From Actinacidiphila oryziradicis (GTDB lineage Bacteria > Actinomycetota > Actinomycetes > Streptomycetales > Streptomycetaceae), in the NCBI RefSeq assembly GCF_005047355.1, contig NZ_SUMC01000029.1:1-64000 (forward strand): a stretch of 64,000 bases of DNA, in the 5' to 3' direction. Below are positions 1 to 10,143 of this stretch, piece by piece. A program made the position numbers and the translations under genes. Under the pieces are notes generated by a model. That model made no database searches, was not told the DNA's origin, and saw nothing but the letters and a program-made list of their open reading frames with translations. Position 1 is the first letter of the stretch; the number at the start of each line of letters is the position of its first letter.

Positions 1-253
1 CCGCCACAAAGTGTTCGGAATTACGAGGCATCAGCAAGGATTCACTGGTATTCACCCCATACCCAGCCTTCCCATCGCCTGTGGCCCCCGGGCGGAACGG
101 AGACTCTTGGGCTTTCCCCGGAGCTTCACACCCGACTGAGCAGGACTCAGCCACGCATGTCGGGGTAGGGACAGGCCACGGATACTGGCCCGGACTACGC
201 CTTCGACCTCAGTCGAACCTCCTTCGACGTCTTCACTCAACACAAGCGACCTC

Positions 254-2258
254 ATGTCGCGGATGCGCACCGGTGACGCTCGGCTGCCGGTCGCCGCCTT
301 GCGCCTGCTCGTCGAGCTGGAGCGCGCTGGCGCCGATGGCGTCGTGGTGCCCGGCTGTGCGGACTGCGGCGAGCGCCGCCCGCTCAACCGCCGTCGCCCG
401 GACGGGGCGCGGATCTGCGCCAGCTGCACCAGGGTTCGCACCGCCGAACCCTGCGCTCGCTGCCAGCGCGTGCGCCCGATCGGCTCCCGCCAACCGGACG
501 GAACAGCCCTGTGCGGGGACTGCTACGAGCGGCCACAGAAGGTCTGCACCGGCTGCGGGATGCTCCGCCCGGTCAAGAGCCTTACCACCAACGGGCCCGT
601 ATGCCAGCGCTGTTACTCCCGTGCGCCGCGCACCTGCGGCGGATGCGGGCAGGAGCGGCAGATCGTCGCCCGCGCCAAGGACGACCGACCCGACCTGTGT
701 GCCAGCTGCTACAACGGCCCCTGCGTCCCCTGCTCGAAGTGCGGCAAGACCAGGGCATGCCGGGGCGTACGCACAGGCAACTACCTGTGCCTGTCCTGCA
801 CGCCCCGCCCGCAGGCGGAATGCGCCCGCTGCCAGCGGATGCGCGACGTGAAGACCCGCTGGCCCATCGGCCCGGTGTGCCCGACGTGCTACACGTACAT
901 CCGCGCCAACCCGACGGCTTGCCCCCGCTGCGGCCACCGCCAACCGGTGATCGCCATGGACGCGAGCGGCCAGCCGTGCTGCGGACCGTGCGCGGGAGCG
1001 GACCGCCGATACGTCTGCCCTCGCTGCGGTGGAGGGGACGCCTCTGGACGCGACGGGGCCTGTGCGCGCTGCGAACTCGGTGCCGAACTGCGCAGGCACT
1101 TCGGGACCACACCTCTGCTGGCGCCCCTGGTCGCGGACCTCGAACGATCCGAGCGCCCGGTCGCTGTCCTCCACTGGCTGCGGCAGCCGGACAGCTCCGC
1201 CGCCCTGCTCAGACAGCTACTCGCCAGCGGCCACGATCCCAGCCACGAACTACTGGACACCTTCCCCGGCCGCACCGCCGCTGTCCACCTGCGCCAACTC
1301 CTGGTCGGCAACGGGATCCTGCCAGAGCGAGACGAACGAGCCGCGGGCCGAAAGCTGGATGCTCCGCCTCTTGGCCGAGATCGAACCGCACCACCGGCAG
1401 CTCCTTCAGCCGTACACCACCTGGCTCGTCCTGCGACGCCTTCGCCAACGGTCCCGTACCCGGGGCGTGACCGACTCCAGCGTCTCTTACGCCCGCGACC
1501 AGGCCCGCTCGGCGCTCAACTTCCTGCGCTGGCTTGAAGAGCGGGGCACCACCCTCGGCCAGGCAGGCCAGCACGACGTCGACCAGTGGCTCACCCAGGG
1601 CAGTACCACCCGCCGACGCCTTCGAGATTTCCTGCGATGGACCTGGCGCTGCGGCCTCAGCCAGCAGCTGATCGTGCCGCTGCTGCCCAACGGGCAGGCC
1701 GAGCACTTCATCGACGAGGACCACCACGTCGAACTCCTCCACGTCTGCGTTCAGGACGACACCCTGCCCTCCGACGTCCGGGCCGCCGGCGCGCTGCTGC
1801 TGCTCTTCGGCGTCAAGGTGACCCGCATCGCCCGCCTCGCTCGGCAGGACCTCACCCGCACCGGCGACCAGGCATTCATCACTTTCGGAGACCACCCGAC
1901 ACCGCTCCCACCCGCCGTTGAGCGCCTATTGGCGGCCCAAGCCGCACGCCGGCCCCGAACTCTGTCTCACCACGGTGATCCCTCATCCGTGCCGTGGCTG
2001 TTCCCAGGAGCCCTCCCTGGCCGGCCCATCGCCGCCCACCGGCTGGGCGAGCGGCTCGCCGCACACGGCATCGATGTCCGACCGACCCGCAACACGGCGC
2101 TCCTTGCTCTCGCCGAGGACCTGCCCGCCCCGGTGATCAGCGACCTGCTGGACCTCCACATCAACACGGCTGTCTACTGGAGCAAGCGCGGCGTTCGGGA
2201 CTGGAGCGACTATGTGGCAGGGCGTGGAACTGCTCCCCGTAGCGGCGGTGACGTCTGA
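254..2258 (+). pseudogene. Zinc-ribbon array fused to degenerate tyrosine-recombinase-like domain, frameshifted
   Basis: Two overlapping reading frames together encode one protein of about 668 residues. The first frame (from ATG 254) carries sixteen CxxC knuckles in its first 270 residues, enough for eight zinc ribbons, followed by a helical segment. The frame changes near 1325-1345 (after LPERDE, resuming at EPRAESWM), probably through one extra base. The second frame encodes a C-terminal domain shaped like a tyrosine recombinase, including a PWLFPG segment and a final ISDLLDLH...Y block. The usual active site looks eroded: the box I Arg position reads Lys (FGVKVTRIARL) and the box II HxxR/H residues are mostly missing, so catalysis is doubtful. 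A shorter paralogous piece lies at 15610-15980. Function is not known. It could be an intact gene carrying one sequencing error. Confidence 0.6.
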
Positions 2259-2289
2259 GTGTCCTGGTGACTTCCGTCCGAAGCCTCTT

Positions 2290-2611
2290 CGGTCAGAACA
2301 CCGTTGGACCGCGATCCTCAACGAGGACGACATCACGCCATTGCCCCAGGCGTTCGTGGGTGCCGACTACGTGGAAGGCCCGCGTGATCTCATAGAGTGG
2401 CTACAGGGGCGCATCTGGTGATGACCTGAACCAGTTGATCGATGCCTGGGTGGAGGAGCAGCTGGCTCTGTCGCCCGTATGGTCTGTGGAGAAGCGGGAG
2501 ACGATCTTGGCCCTGCTGGGAGAACCGACATGCGGACCAGGAGGAGTCGGCGACGCAACCTCACGCCATCTCCCGCAGAGTGTTGAGAACCGAGTCGATC
2601 GGCGGCCGTGA
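2290..2611 (+). pseudogene. Possible decayed small gene remnant
   Basis: Two adjacent frames read like real protein. One ends RDLIEWLQGRIW at 2421; the other continues DDLNQLIDAWVEEQL and stops at 2611. Dropping a single T at the junction would join them. No start codon with a ribosome binding site is evident and I do not recognise the family. The rest of the interval up to the response regulator (2612-2918) shows no gene I can support. Confidence 0.25.
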
Positions 2612-2918
2612 GGTTCCAGGCCGTCGCCAAAAAGGCTGAGCGCCAGAGGTACGCGTCACCCGGTCGGCTACGCAGCGTGTTACTGGTGCTAATGGTTGGC
2701 GTCGAGGAAGTTGGAAGCTGCTTCCCGCTTCGGCAAGTCCAGTCAATCTCAGGGCTGCTCCAGGAATCATCCCGGTCCCCCGCCTGATCCGGTCGTACGG
2801 CCTGGCCGCGCAAGGCCCCCTGAGTCTCCGTTACTGGAAGTCGGTTCGGCCCGAGGCTGCCGGCTCGATTGACCGGGCCTGCCGACGCGCCTTTGAACTG
2901 GGTCCACCGGTACTGGTG

Positions 2919-3596
2919 CTACCGGCTGTTCCGTTGATCTGCGCTGCCCGGCATGAGGCGGGATTCCCAGGCCCAGGCGGTGATCTCGCTGCGGTTGCGG
3001 GCTCCAAGTTTGTTCTGGATCGCGGCGAGGTGGCCCTTCACGGTGCTGACGGAGATGAAGAGGGCGGCCGCGATCTCCTGGTTGGTGCGGCCCCGGGCGA
3101 CGGCGCGGACGACGTCGGTCTCCCGGTCGGTGAGCGCGGGGTCGGGCTGGTGGGCTGGGGAGGGTTTGACGGAGGCGAGGTCGCGGAGCAGGCGCCGGGT
3201 GATCGACGGGGAGATCAGCGCGTCCCCGGTGCTGGCGGCCCGCACGGCGGCGGTGAAGAGGGTAGGGTCGCCGTCTTTGAGGACGAAGCCGAGGGCTCCG
3301 GCCTGGAGGGCGCCGTAGACGTACTCGTCGAGTCCGAATGTGGTGACGATGACCACCCGGAGCGGGTCGGCGACGCCCGGGCCGGCGAGTGCGCGCGTGA
3401 CGTCGATGCCGTCGAGGCGGGGCATCCGGATGTCGATGAGGCAGACGTCGGGCCGCAGTTGGCGGGCGAGGACGACGGCCTCGGCGCCGTCGCGCGCTTC
3501 CGCGACGACGGTGATGTCGGGCTCGTCCTCCAGGATGAGGCACAGGCTGGTGCGGATCATGGCCTGGTCGTCGGCGACCAGCACCCTGATGCTCAC
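2919..3596 (-). CDS. NarL/LuxR-family response regulator
   Basis: A 225-residue regulator. The N-terminal receiver domain has the acidic pocket (VADDQ), the phospho-acceptor Asp in CLIDIRMP at about residue 55, a Thr in VTTF and a Lys in VLKDG. The C-terminal LuxR-type HTH is recognisable in LTDRETDVVRAVARG and ISVSTVKGHL. It starts at GTG 3596, overlapping the stop of the upstream histidine kinase by 4 bp, so the pair should be translationally coupled. It probably controls the divergent ABC exporter operon beginning at 4914, as is usual for this arrangement; that target is inferred. Confidence 0.93.
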   Translation of the reverse strand: MSIRVLVADDQAMIRTSLCLILEDEPDITVVAEARDGAEAVVLARQLRPDVCLIDIRMPRLDGIDVTRALAGPGVADPLRVVIVTTFGLDEYVYGALQAGALGFVLKDGDPTLFTAAVRAASTGDALISPSITRRLLRDLASVKPSPAHQPDPALTDRETDVVRAVARGRTNQEIAAALFISVSTVKGHLAAIQNKLGARNRSEITAWAWESRLMPGSADQRNSR

Positions 3597-4729
3597 GGGC
3601 GGTCTCCAGCTTGCAGGGGCAGGGTGGCCCGTACCGACCAGCCGGCGCCGGGCTGCGGACCGGCGCTGAGCGTACCGCCCAGTGCCTCGACGCGTTCGCG
3701 CATGCCGACCAGGCCGTAGCCGCCGCGCGGGGAGGCGCGGATCGGGGGGTGCGGCGGAGCATCGTTGCCGATCTCGACGCTGATGTCAGTGCTGTCCTGG
3801 GAGATGGTGACGGTGGCCGCGCGGGTGCCGCGGGCATGGCGGGCGATGTTGGTCAGGGATTCCTGGACGACTCGGTACACGGTGGTGGTGACGATGGGTG
3901 GCCAGGTCGGCGCTGCGGTGGGCAGCCGGAGGTCGACGGCCGGTCCGTGCGATTCGAAGCGGCGGACCAGGTCGACGAGTTGCTCCTGTCCCGCGGTGAC
4001 GGCGGCGCCGTCCTCCGCGTCGCGGAGCAGGGCGACCACCCGTCGCATCGCGTCCATGGCGTCGGTGCCCGAGCGTTTGATGTCCGCCAGGGCGTCGCCG
4101 AGCTGGTCCGGCTGCTTGCGGAGCATGATCTGGGCGGCGTGGGTGTGCATCACGATGCCGGACACGTGGTGGGCGACGACGTCGTGCAACTCCCATGCCA
4201 AAGCCAGGCGTTCGTCACGTCGCACGGCCTCGACGTCGGCCCGGCGGCGCTGCTCCAGCAGCCGCAGCACGAGCCCCATGCCGAGGCCGGCCAACCAGCC
4301 CTGGACGCCCATGTGGAAGTGGGTGGCGGCCTGCGAAATGGTCACCAGCCAGCCGAGTCCGGTGACCGCGAGCCCGGCCGCGGCGACGGCGGCCGCTCGC
4401 CGGGGCGGCAGTGCCCGGACGGCGGAGCCAGCCAGCACGGTGAGCGCCAGCGACGCGGCGAGACCGGGCTGGCCCGTCAGGTACCCCGTGGCGGCGGCGA
4501 GGACGGCGGCAGCCGCGACGGACAGGCCGACCGCCGCGGCGACCAGCCGGTCGCGCTCCCGGAGCAGCGCCACGACGCACACCACCGCACCGATACCGCA
4601 GTCGAGCAACCAGCCCCGGCCACCCGGGTGGACGGCATGCCAGTAGGCCGTCGCCGCCAGCACCGCCGCGAAGGCCAGCCCGAGCAGCACGTCGATTCGC
4701 CTGGCGGCCAGTGCGGCCAGCCGTTCCAT
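3593..4729 (-). CDS. Sensor histidine kinase (HisKA_3 family)
   Basis: A 378-residue kinase taken from ATG 4729 (MERLAALAARR); the open frame runs further upstream but that extension lacks kinase features. Several hydrophobic membrane segments fill the first ~165 residues. They are followed by the HisKA_3 dimerisation/phospho-acceptor motif ELHDVVAHHVSG and an HATPase_c domain with the N-box region (ESLTNIARHA) and G-box (GGYGLVGMRERV). It is the cognate partner of the response regulator it overlaps. The membrane segments are short and there is no large extracytoplasmic domain, so the signal is probably sensed in or at the membrane, as in kinases paired with ABC exporters for antibiotics or lipids (inference). 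Confidence 0.93.
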   Translation of the reverse strand: MERLAALAARRIDVLLGLAFAAVLAATAYWHAVHPGGRGWLLDCGIGAVVCVVALLRERDRLVAAAVGLSVAAAAVLAAATGYLTGQPGLAASLALTVLAGSAVRALPPRRAAAVAAAGLAVTGLGWLVTISQAATHFHMGVQGWLAGLGMGLVLRLLEQRRRADVEAVRRDERLALAWELHDVVAHHVSGIVMHTHAAQIMLRKQPDQLGDALADIKRSGTDAMDAMRRVVALLRDAEDGAAVTAGQEQLVDLVRRFESHGPAVDLRLPTAAPTWPPIVTTTVYRVVQESLTNIARHARGTRAATVTISQDSTDISVEIGNDAPPHPPIRASPRGGYGLVGMRERVEALGGTLSAGPQPGAGWSVRATLPLQAGDRP

Positions 4730-4913
4730 CACCCTCACGGTGCTCAGGCTACGGAACCGGCCGCGACCGCGGCACCGGCCAAAAGCACTGCTTCGATCCG
4801 CCTGATCAGTACTTTCGGCCGGTACGAGACCCGGTCGGCGCGAGCAGGCTTGGTGGCATGCAACGAGACCTCGACACACCCCGCGGCGCCGCGGGAACCG
4901 CACCAGCCGGCAG

Positions 4914-5618
4914 GTGGACGTGAACCGGTCCATCTGGGCCCGCCTCCGATTGGAGCTGCGGGTCATCGGCATCGCCCCGCCGGTGACGGCACTGGCGGCA
5001 ACGCTGGGCGGCGCGATCCTGGTGATCGTCATGCATGCCACCGGGGCCGGCGCGGAACAGCTCAACCTCGCCGCCGGCGCGGTCCTGGCGGGCTTCGCCC
5101 CGTTCGGCACCGCCGTCGCGGCCTCCTCGATCGTGGGGCGTGATTCCGGCGCCGAGCTGGTCATGACCAGCACGGTCTACCGCCGGGTGCTGTTCCTGCG
5201 TGTCGGCCTGGTGGTGGTCCCAGCGGCCCTGGTCACGCTGTTGGACGCCGTCGTGTTCCGCGCCTTGAACGCCTGGCCCGTGGGACAGGGCACGGGCGGT
5301 TACGTCCTGGTGTGGGCCCCGCCGATGCTCTGGCTGGTCGCACTGGCGATGCTCATCGCGATCGGCCTGCGCAGCCCGGCCGCCGCAAGCGGCCTGATCG
5401 GGGGCCTGTGGCTGGCCCAGTACCTGATGACGCCCGCCATCCGGGACAACACGGTGCTGCGGGCGCAGTACATGTTCATGGGCGTCGTCGCCAAGGTCCC
5501 GGCGCACGAATGGACCGTCAACCGAATCGCCCTGCCCGCCGTCGGCGTCGTCGCCGTGATCGCGGCCGGCCTGCTACTGGGGCGTCCCGAACGATTTGTG
5601 GGGAGCGATACCGCATGA
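4914..5618 (+). CDS. ABC-2 type transporter permease subunit 1
   Basis: A 234-residue integral membrane protein with about six hydrophobic segments and no signal peptide. It starts at GTG 4914 or GTG 4920. A short in-frame peptide beginning at ATG 4858 ends at 4923, overlapping the second GTG, and could act as a leader. It is the first gene of a tightly overlapping operon (permease, permease, ATPase, small membrane protein) divergent from the two-component system. The likely job is half of the membrane channel of an export pump. The substrate cannot be read from the sequence. The 184-bp divergent region (4730-4913) presumably holds promoters for both operons. Confidence 0.8.
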   Translation: MDVNRSIWARLRLELRVIGIAPPVTALAATLGGAILVIVMHATGAGAEQLNLAAGAVLAGFAPFGTAVAASSIVGRDSGAELVMTSTVYRRVLFLRVGLVVVPAALVTLLDAVVFRALNAWPVGQGTGGYVLVWAPPMLWLVALAMLIAIGLRSPAAASGLIGGLWLAQYLMTPAIRDNTVLRAQYMFMGVVAKVPAHEWTVNRIALPAVGVVAVIAAGLLLGRPERFVGSDTA

Positions 5619-6427
5619 CCACCGTCCTTCAGCGAACCGCCCCGCCGACGGCAGCTCGCACCTGGTGGGCGAAGACCGTCGCGGCCGCCCGCTACGAGTA
5701 CCTGATGCAGGTGCGCCGCCCGGCGGTCTGGCTGGTCGTGATCGGGCTGATCGCGCTGCGCTGCGCATCGCCCTTCCCGCCGGGTTTCACCAGCACCACG
5801 GACCACAGCACGCTGGTCGCGGACTGGGCGTTCAACTTCATCATGCTGTGCCCGATCGGCGTCGGCGCCGTCCTCGCCGACCGCGTCCGGCGGGAGTCCC
5901 GGCTGGAGCTGAACGACCTCCTGACCTCGACGCCCACCGGCATCGGCCCACGCTTGTGGGGCAAGGCCATCGGCGCCGGCGCGGCGACCATCACACCGGT
6001 CGTCCTCGCCTGGGTGGGCCTGCTCGGCTACCTGACCGCCCAGCACGGGGCCGGGGTGATCCCGGTCGGCCTCGCGGCGTTCGCCGCCATCATCCTGCCC
6101 GGGTTGGTCTTCATCTCGGCCTGCTCGGTCACCATCCCGTACCTGACCGGGCCCGTGCTGTACCGGCTCGGTGTGTTCGGCTACTGGATCTAGGGCAACA
6201 TGGTCGGCCCGCGCTTCGGGATCCCCACCCCCGCCGGCACGCCCTTCGAAGCCATCGGCGAGTACCCGTCCGGTGCCTGGTTCCACGGCGTCATGTTCAT
6301 CGCCACGCAGCGGAAAGTGCATCCGACCGACGGCGAGACCATCCTCAGCATCGCCTTCCCGCTGCTCATGGCGCTCGCCGCCCTCGTGATTACCCAGCTC
6401 GTGCTCACCAGGAGGAGCCCGTCATGA
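5615..6427 (+). pseudogene. ABC-2 type transporter permease subunit 2, interrupted by in-frame TAG
   Basis: The gene starts at ATG 5615 inside an ATGA overlap with the preceding permease and would encode about 270 residues with multiple membrane segments. An in-frame TAG at 6191-6193 follows ...GVFGYWI. The same frame then continues without break (GNMVGPRFGIPTPAG...) to a TGA at 6425-6427 that overlaps the ATPase start. The downstream part has coding character, a final membrane helix and proper operon overlaps, so the stop looks recent or erroneous. Without readthrough the protein lacks its last ~78 residues including the terminal helix, which would probably disable the exporter. Confidence 0.78.
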
Positions 6428-7344
6428 CCGCGCCCAACGTGACCATCACCGATCTGACCGTCACCTTCCGGCGCGGACAGGTCCGCGCCCTCGACGGCAT
6501 CAGTCTCCGCCTGCCCACGGGCATGGTCGGTCTGCTCGGTCCCAACGGAGCCGGCAAGACCACCTTCATGCGGGTCCTGACCGGGGTGCTGCTGCCGACC
6601 TCGGGCAGCGTCGCGGTGGACGGCACCGAGCTCACGTCGCGCAGCCAGCGCCGAGAGGTCAAGGCCACCACCGGCTACCTCCCCCAGGAGCTCGGCCTGT
6701 ACCCGGACTTGACGGCCAGGCAGTTCCTCGACTACATGGCGCTGCTCAAGGGCATCACCGACCGGCGCGCCCGCCGCGCCCGCGTCAAGGAGGTCCTCGA
6801 ACTGGTCTCGCTCAGCGATGTCGCCAACCGGAAGGTGAAGGGCTACTCGGGCGGCATGAAGCGCCGCGTGGGCATCGCCCAGGCCATCCTGAACGACCCC
6901 CGGCTGCTGATCGTCGACGAGCCCACCGTGGGACTGGACCCCGAGGAGCGGCTGCGGTTCCGCAGCCTGCTCGCCAGGCTGGCCGGCGACCGGACGGTGC
7001 TGCTCTCCACCCACATCGTCGACGACATCGTGCAGACCTGCCCGAACGTCGTGGTGATCGAACACGGGCACGTCGCCTTCCAGGGCGCCATCGGTGCCCT
7101 CGCCACCCGTGCCGAGGGCAAGGTGTGGCACGTCACCCAGCCGGCCACCGCCCCGCCGCCCGGCCTGCCCACCGTCAACGTCACCCCCAGCATGACCGGC
7201 ACCACGTACCGAGTCATCAGTTCCGGCACCCCCGCCCCGGACGCGGAGCGCGTCAGCGCCACCGTCGAGGACGGCTACATCGCTCTGATGCACGGCACCG
7301 CCCCGGAGCGGGCCCAGCACGGCCCCGGCCTCCGCGTCATCTGA
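6424..7344 (+). CDS. ABC transporter ATP-binding protein
   Basis: A 306-residue cytoplasmic ATPase. Walker A is GPNGAGKTT at about residue 40, the Q-loop lies in YLPQELGLYP, the signature is YSGGMKRR, Walker B is LLIVDEPTVGLDP, and the H-loop His is in LLSTHIVDD. The C-terminal ~80 residues form an accessory domain common in ABC-2 exporters. It starts at ATG 6424 inside an ATGA overlap with the interrupted permease and powers that exporter. All catalytic motifs are intact even though its partner permease is broken. Confidence 0.93.
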   Translation: MTAPNVTITDLTVTFRRGQVRALDGISLRLPTGMVGLLGPNGAGKTTFMRVLTGVLLPTSGSVAVDGTELTSRSQRREVKATTGYLPQELGLYPDLTARQFLDYMALLKGITDRRARRARVKEVLELVSLSDVANRKVKGYSGGMKRRVGIAQAILNDPRLLIVDEPTVGLDPEERLRFRSLLARLAGDRTVLLSTHIVDDIVQTCPNVVVIEHGHVAFQGAIGALATRAEGKVWHVTQPATAPPPGLPTVNVTPSMTGTTYRVISSGTPAPDAERVSATVEDGYIALMHGTAPERAQHGPGLRVI

Positions 7345-7375
7345 CCCTAGCCCGCCGATACCGAAGGACCAGAAG

Positions 7376-7540
7376 ATGTCCCAGCAGCCACTCACCGCCG
7401 TCCTGGCCGCCGCCGACACCACCACCGGCTTCCACCCCGGCCCCGCCTACTTCGTGCTCTGGGCCCTCATCATCGGCGCCGTCATCGGCGCTCCCATCTA
7501 CCTCGTCCGCCTGCTGCGCAACCGCCGCCACCGTCGTTGA
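7376..7540 (+). CDS. Small single-pass membrane protein of the ABC exporter operon
   Basis: A 54-residue protein from ATG 7376 with a good ribosome binding site (GAAGGA at 7361-7366). It has an Ala-rich N-terminus, one hydrophobic helix (AYFVLWALIIGAVIGAPIYLV) and a basic Arg/His tail (LLRNRRHRR), predicting an inner-membrane protein with the tail in the cytoplasm. It lies 31 bp after the ATPase and so belongs to the operon. It may be an accessory subunit or transporter-associated microprotein; I do not recognise a named family. Confidence 0.6.
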   Translation: MSQQPLTAVLAAADTTTGFHPGPAYFVLWALIIGAVIGAPIYLVRLLRNRRHRR

Positions 7541-8136
7541 ACACTGCCTGAGTACACAACGATTGGCGCCACCCGTGGCGCTCGGGTGGACGGCGATCAC
7601 GCACTCCGCGCTGGGAAGGCACTCCCAGGAGCACGTCAGGCGCCCAACGCCCGGTACGCGGCTCGGATGACCTCCCCAGCGATGAGGGCATGGCGACGAG
7701 AGCTGTCGGGATCCTCCTCGACCTGCATGAGGTACTCGGCTTGGCGCAGCCGCCCCGCCGGAGTCCGCCCGGAGTCCCGTCGGGCCCGTTCTGGCAGACC
7801 CTGGCCAACTCTGGTCTCTGCCAGTCGCGGGACAGCAGGGAGCGCGAGGTGCACCCGCGGAGCGGGCAGACACGCCGCTGACGCCTAAGTGCATCGATGA
7901 GCTGTCGCAGTGTGCTTCCTTGACGGGAGATCACGGAGTTGCGGATGCCGTAGGTCGGAGGGTCCGGGGCGTGCGACGATGCCGGTATGAACTGACTCGC
8001 GAACGCGACGTCGCCGTACCTGCTCCAGCACGCCTCCAATCCGGTGGATTGGTGGCCATGGGGAGAGGAGGCGATGAATGAAGCCAAGCGGCGGGACGTG
8101 CCCATCCTCTTGAGTGTGGGCTATGCGTCCTGCCAC
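7541..8136. other. Intergenic region with weak gene remnants
   Basis: No intact gene is supported. On the minus strand a C-terminal-like stretch ending AYRALGA (stop at 7636) reads like the tail of a real protein, preceded at about 7860-8105 in another frame by a second coding-like stretch. They may be scraps of one decayed gene. No start, domain or family could be identified. Confidence 0.4.
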
Positions 8137-8515
8137 TTATGCTTCCAGTAATTCATTGGTGCCACGTGACGGCACACAAGTAGCGTCGCAGGGGTTCCCG
8201 TCCCGGACCATCCACCCGGGGCACACCTCGATGGCTTCCCGTAAGGCCGGGGCAGCGGAGATGGGCAGAGGGTCGACCTCGCGGGTTAAGGTCGGGTCAA
8301 CCAAAGCCTGTTCGTATGTAGCGCAGCTGCAGCAGGGCCCGGTGCGGGTCCTCGGCCATGGTCCGATAAGTGAGGAGCCGTGCGAGGTGACTGCGGTGCC
8401 GGCCGACCCGCGCGAGGTACTCACGGTCCCCTGCGGACACAGCACCTACCGGCCTATCCAAGCGTTGGCCGTGGCGGAAGACGTCATGGCTGGCGGCTTG
8501 GTGCTGTAGGGCCAC
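8137..8515 (-). pseudogene. Frameshifted hypothetical protein
   Basis: Two minus-strand frames join into one plausible protein of about 125 residues. The first (from 8515) runs through LLTYRTMAEDPHRALLQLRYI. Near 8308-8312 one extra base moves the reading into the second frame, which continues EQALVDPTLTREVDPLPIS and ends TNELLEA at 8137. Composition is unlike a regulator or transposase and I do not recognise it. It lies in a degraded stretch between the ABC exporter and the interrupted gene at 9151. Confidence 0.35.
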
Positions 8516-9150
8516 CAGTCGCGTGGCGGCGGAGGCACACCTCCATGGCGCCTTTCAAATCGTCGCCCACCAGCGGCCCGTCGGGCCGATAGCTCACAGA
8601 GTCCCGCCCGCCGCTGGCATCCCACCGGGGATGTCCTGTTCCTGGCGGGTTGGGGCGGGCCACCGGCTTAGCCCCGTTGCCTGAGAATACGACACGTCAG
8701 GAATAAGTGCTCTCCGCCGGTATAGCGCACCGAATTGCATTATGTGGAGCGTTCGACACTGGCCACGCATGGCGACGACCTGCGGCTTCCGTGGGGATCG
8801 GCTTCAGCTTGATCCCCACGGGCGCCTTCAGCCTGCTGGGGTCACCTAACGGATTCAACGATGTCGCGTTAAAAGTGATGTGAGCCGAGTGATCGGCCTG
8901 CCCAGTGCCGCGCATTTGGTACTGCAGTCGCCGTGACCGAGACCGAGCGGCAGGTCGACCCGACCGAAGAGCCCCGCTGCCTGATCCTGGCCGCGCTTGA
9001 CTGCGCCCAGTCGGTGACTCCGCACCGCCACAGCAGATTGTGATCGCCCTGGCAACATCGCTCTCCAGAACGGCATCCCCCAGAAGCGCTGGCCAGGCCT
9101 CCGTCGTGAGCGGTGCTGTTGGTGTGCACGGCGCCGTGGGTTGCATCGCG
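8516..9150. other. Gene-poor interval, nothing recognisable
   Basis: About 635 bp with open frames on the minus strand that lack a convincing start, ribosome binding site or recognisable motif. AT content is locally higher around 8700-8880 than in neighbouring genes. I see no repeat pair or RNA gene here. Confidence 0.4.
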
Positions 9151-10143
9151 CTAATAGTCGGTCAGGGTGAGCGCTGCTTCCCATGTGGTCTCGACCAGAG
9201 TGCCGTCGTTGACGTTTACACGGTCGTCAAATTCGGCCAGGACCTGTTCTTGGGTGTGTTGGAGGATCTCCTTGACGGCTCCGTGCAGTCCCGTGACCTG
9301 GCCGTCAAGTGCCTGGCGGACACGGTCGGCGATGGAGCGGAGAAGTCCGACCCGGATACCGAAATGCTCAAACCGGGCCGCGAGGACGGGTCCGCTGCCG
9401 CTGTCGGTGTCGCCCATGTCGACGGCTGCCAGGTATGGCTCGTAGTAGGCGAGGAGGAACCGGTCGAGGTTGACGGCGAGCGCCGTTGCGGTGATCTCGT
9501 CTTCCACAGGGTCGAAGGCGTCGAGGCGCAGGGATGGTGCCCTGTCGGCGGGATCCCGGGGGAAGGAGGAGACGCATCCGAACGCCACCTCCGGGGCCTC
9601 CCCGTCGATCTCCTTGATGGAGCGCTTCTGCGCGGCCAATTTTCCCGGAAGGTCCGTAGACATAGCCTGCTAACGGCCTTTGGCTTCGGCCACGACCCAT
9701 CCGGTGTCCCGTCGCCCGAACAGGTCTGCCCGTTGGCGCGTGGCGGTGAAAAGCACACCGTGGCGACGCGCATACCGGTCGACGTGCATTAGGTAGCGTA
9801 CTGAGAGGATGTTCTGGCTGAACACTCCCGTCAGCGCCTGGCCAAGTGTGTAGGACAGGGACACCTTCTCCGACCGGTCCATCGACCGCGCCAACTGCGT
9901 ACGTACGAGACGGTTGTCGGAAGCCCGGCGAATGTAGGCCGGGATCACCGACATACGGTGTAGCCATTCCCACACTGATGCGTGACCGTACTTCGCCTGA
10001 TCGCCTGGTGTGCGGCCGGTGGCGAACAGGGCGTGCGCCAGCTCACTGGCCGAGAACGTCAAGACACCAGTGCGCGCAACCTCCGATCCAAAGGCCTCCG
10101 CTTGGTATGGCACCTCGAAGTCCAGCGCTGCCGCCATGTTCAT
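9151..10143 (-). pseudogene. PD-(D/E)xK-like hypothetical protein split by an in-frame TAG
   Basis: A leftward gene from ATG 10143 (or ATG 10137, better spaced from a GGAGGGG site). The first 157 residues end ...RADLFGRRDTGWVVAEAKGR at a TAG (9670-9672). The next codons in the same frame are CAG GCT ATG and continue for 170 residues to 9151. Read through, it is one protein of about 330 residues. The segment ADLFG...VVAEAKGR has the Asp-x(n)-Glu-x-Lys spacing of a PD-(D/E)xK nuclease core, which is my inference. The second half is acidic (DAFDPVED, VNLDRFLLAYYEPYLAAVD). An alternative is two separate genes with a start at 9663, but the shared frame and continuous composition favour one interrupted gene. 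Confidence 0.55.

Noticed and set aside
3611..5143. 510-residue plus-strand reading frame
   Set aside because: Antisense to the histidine kinase, which has complete kinase motifs on the other strand.
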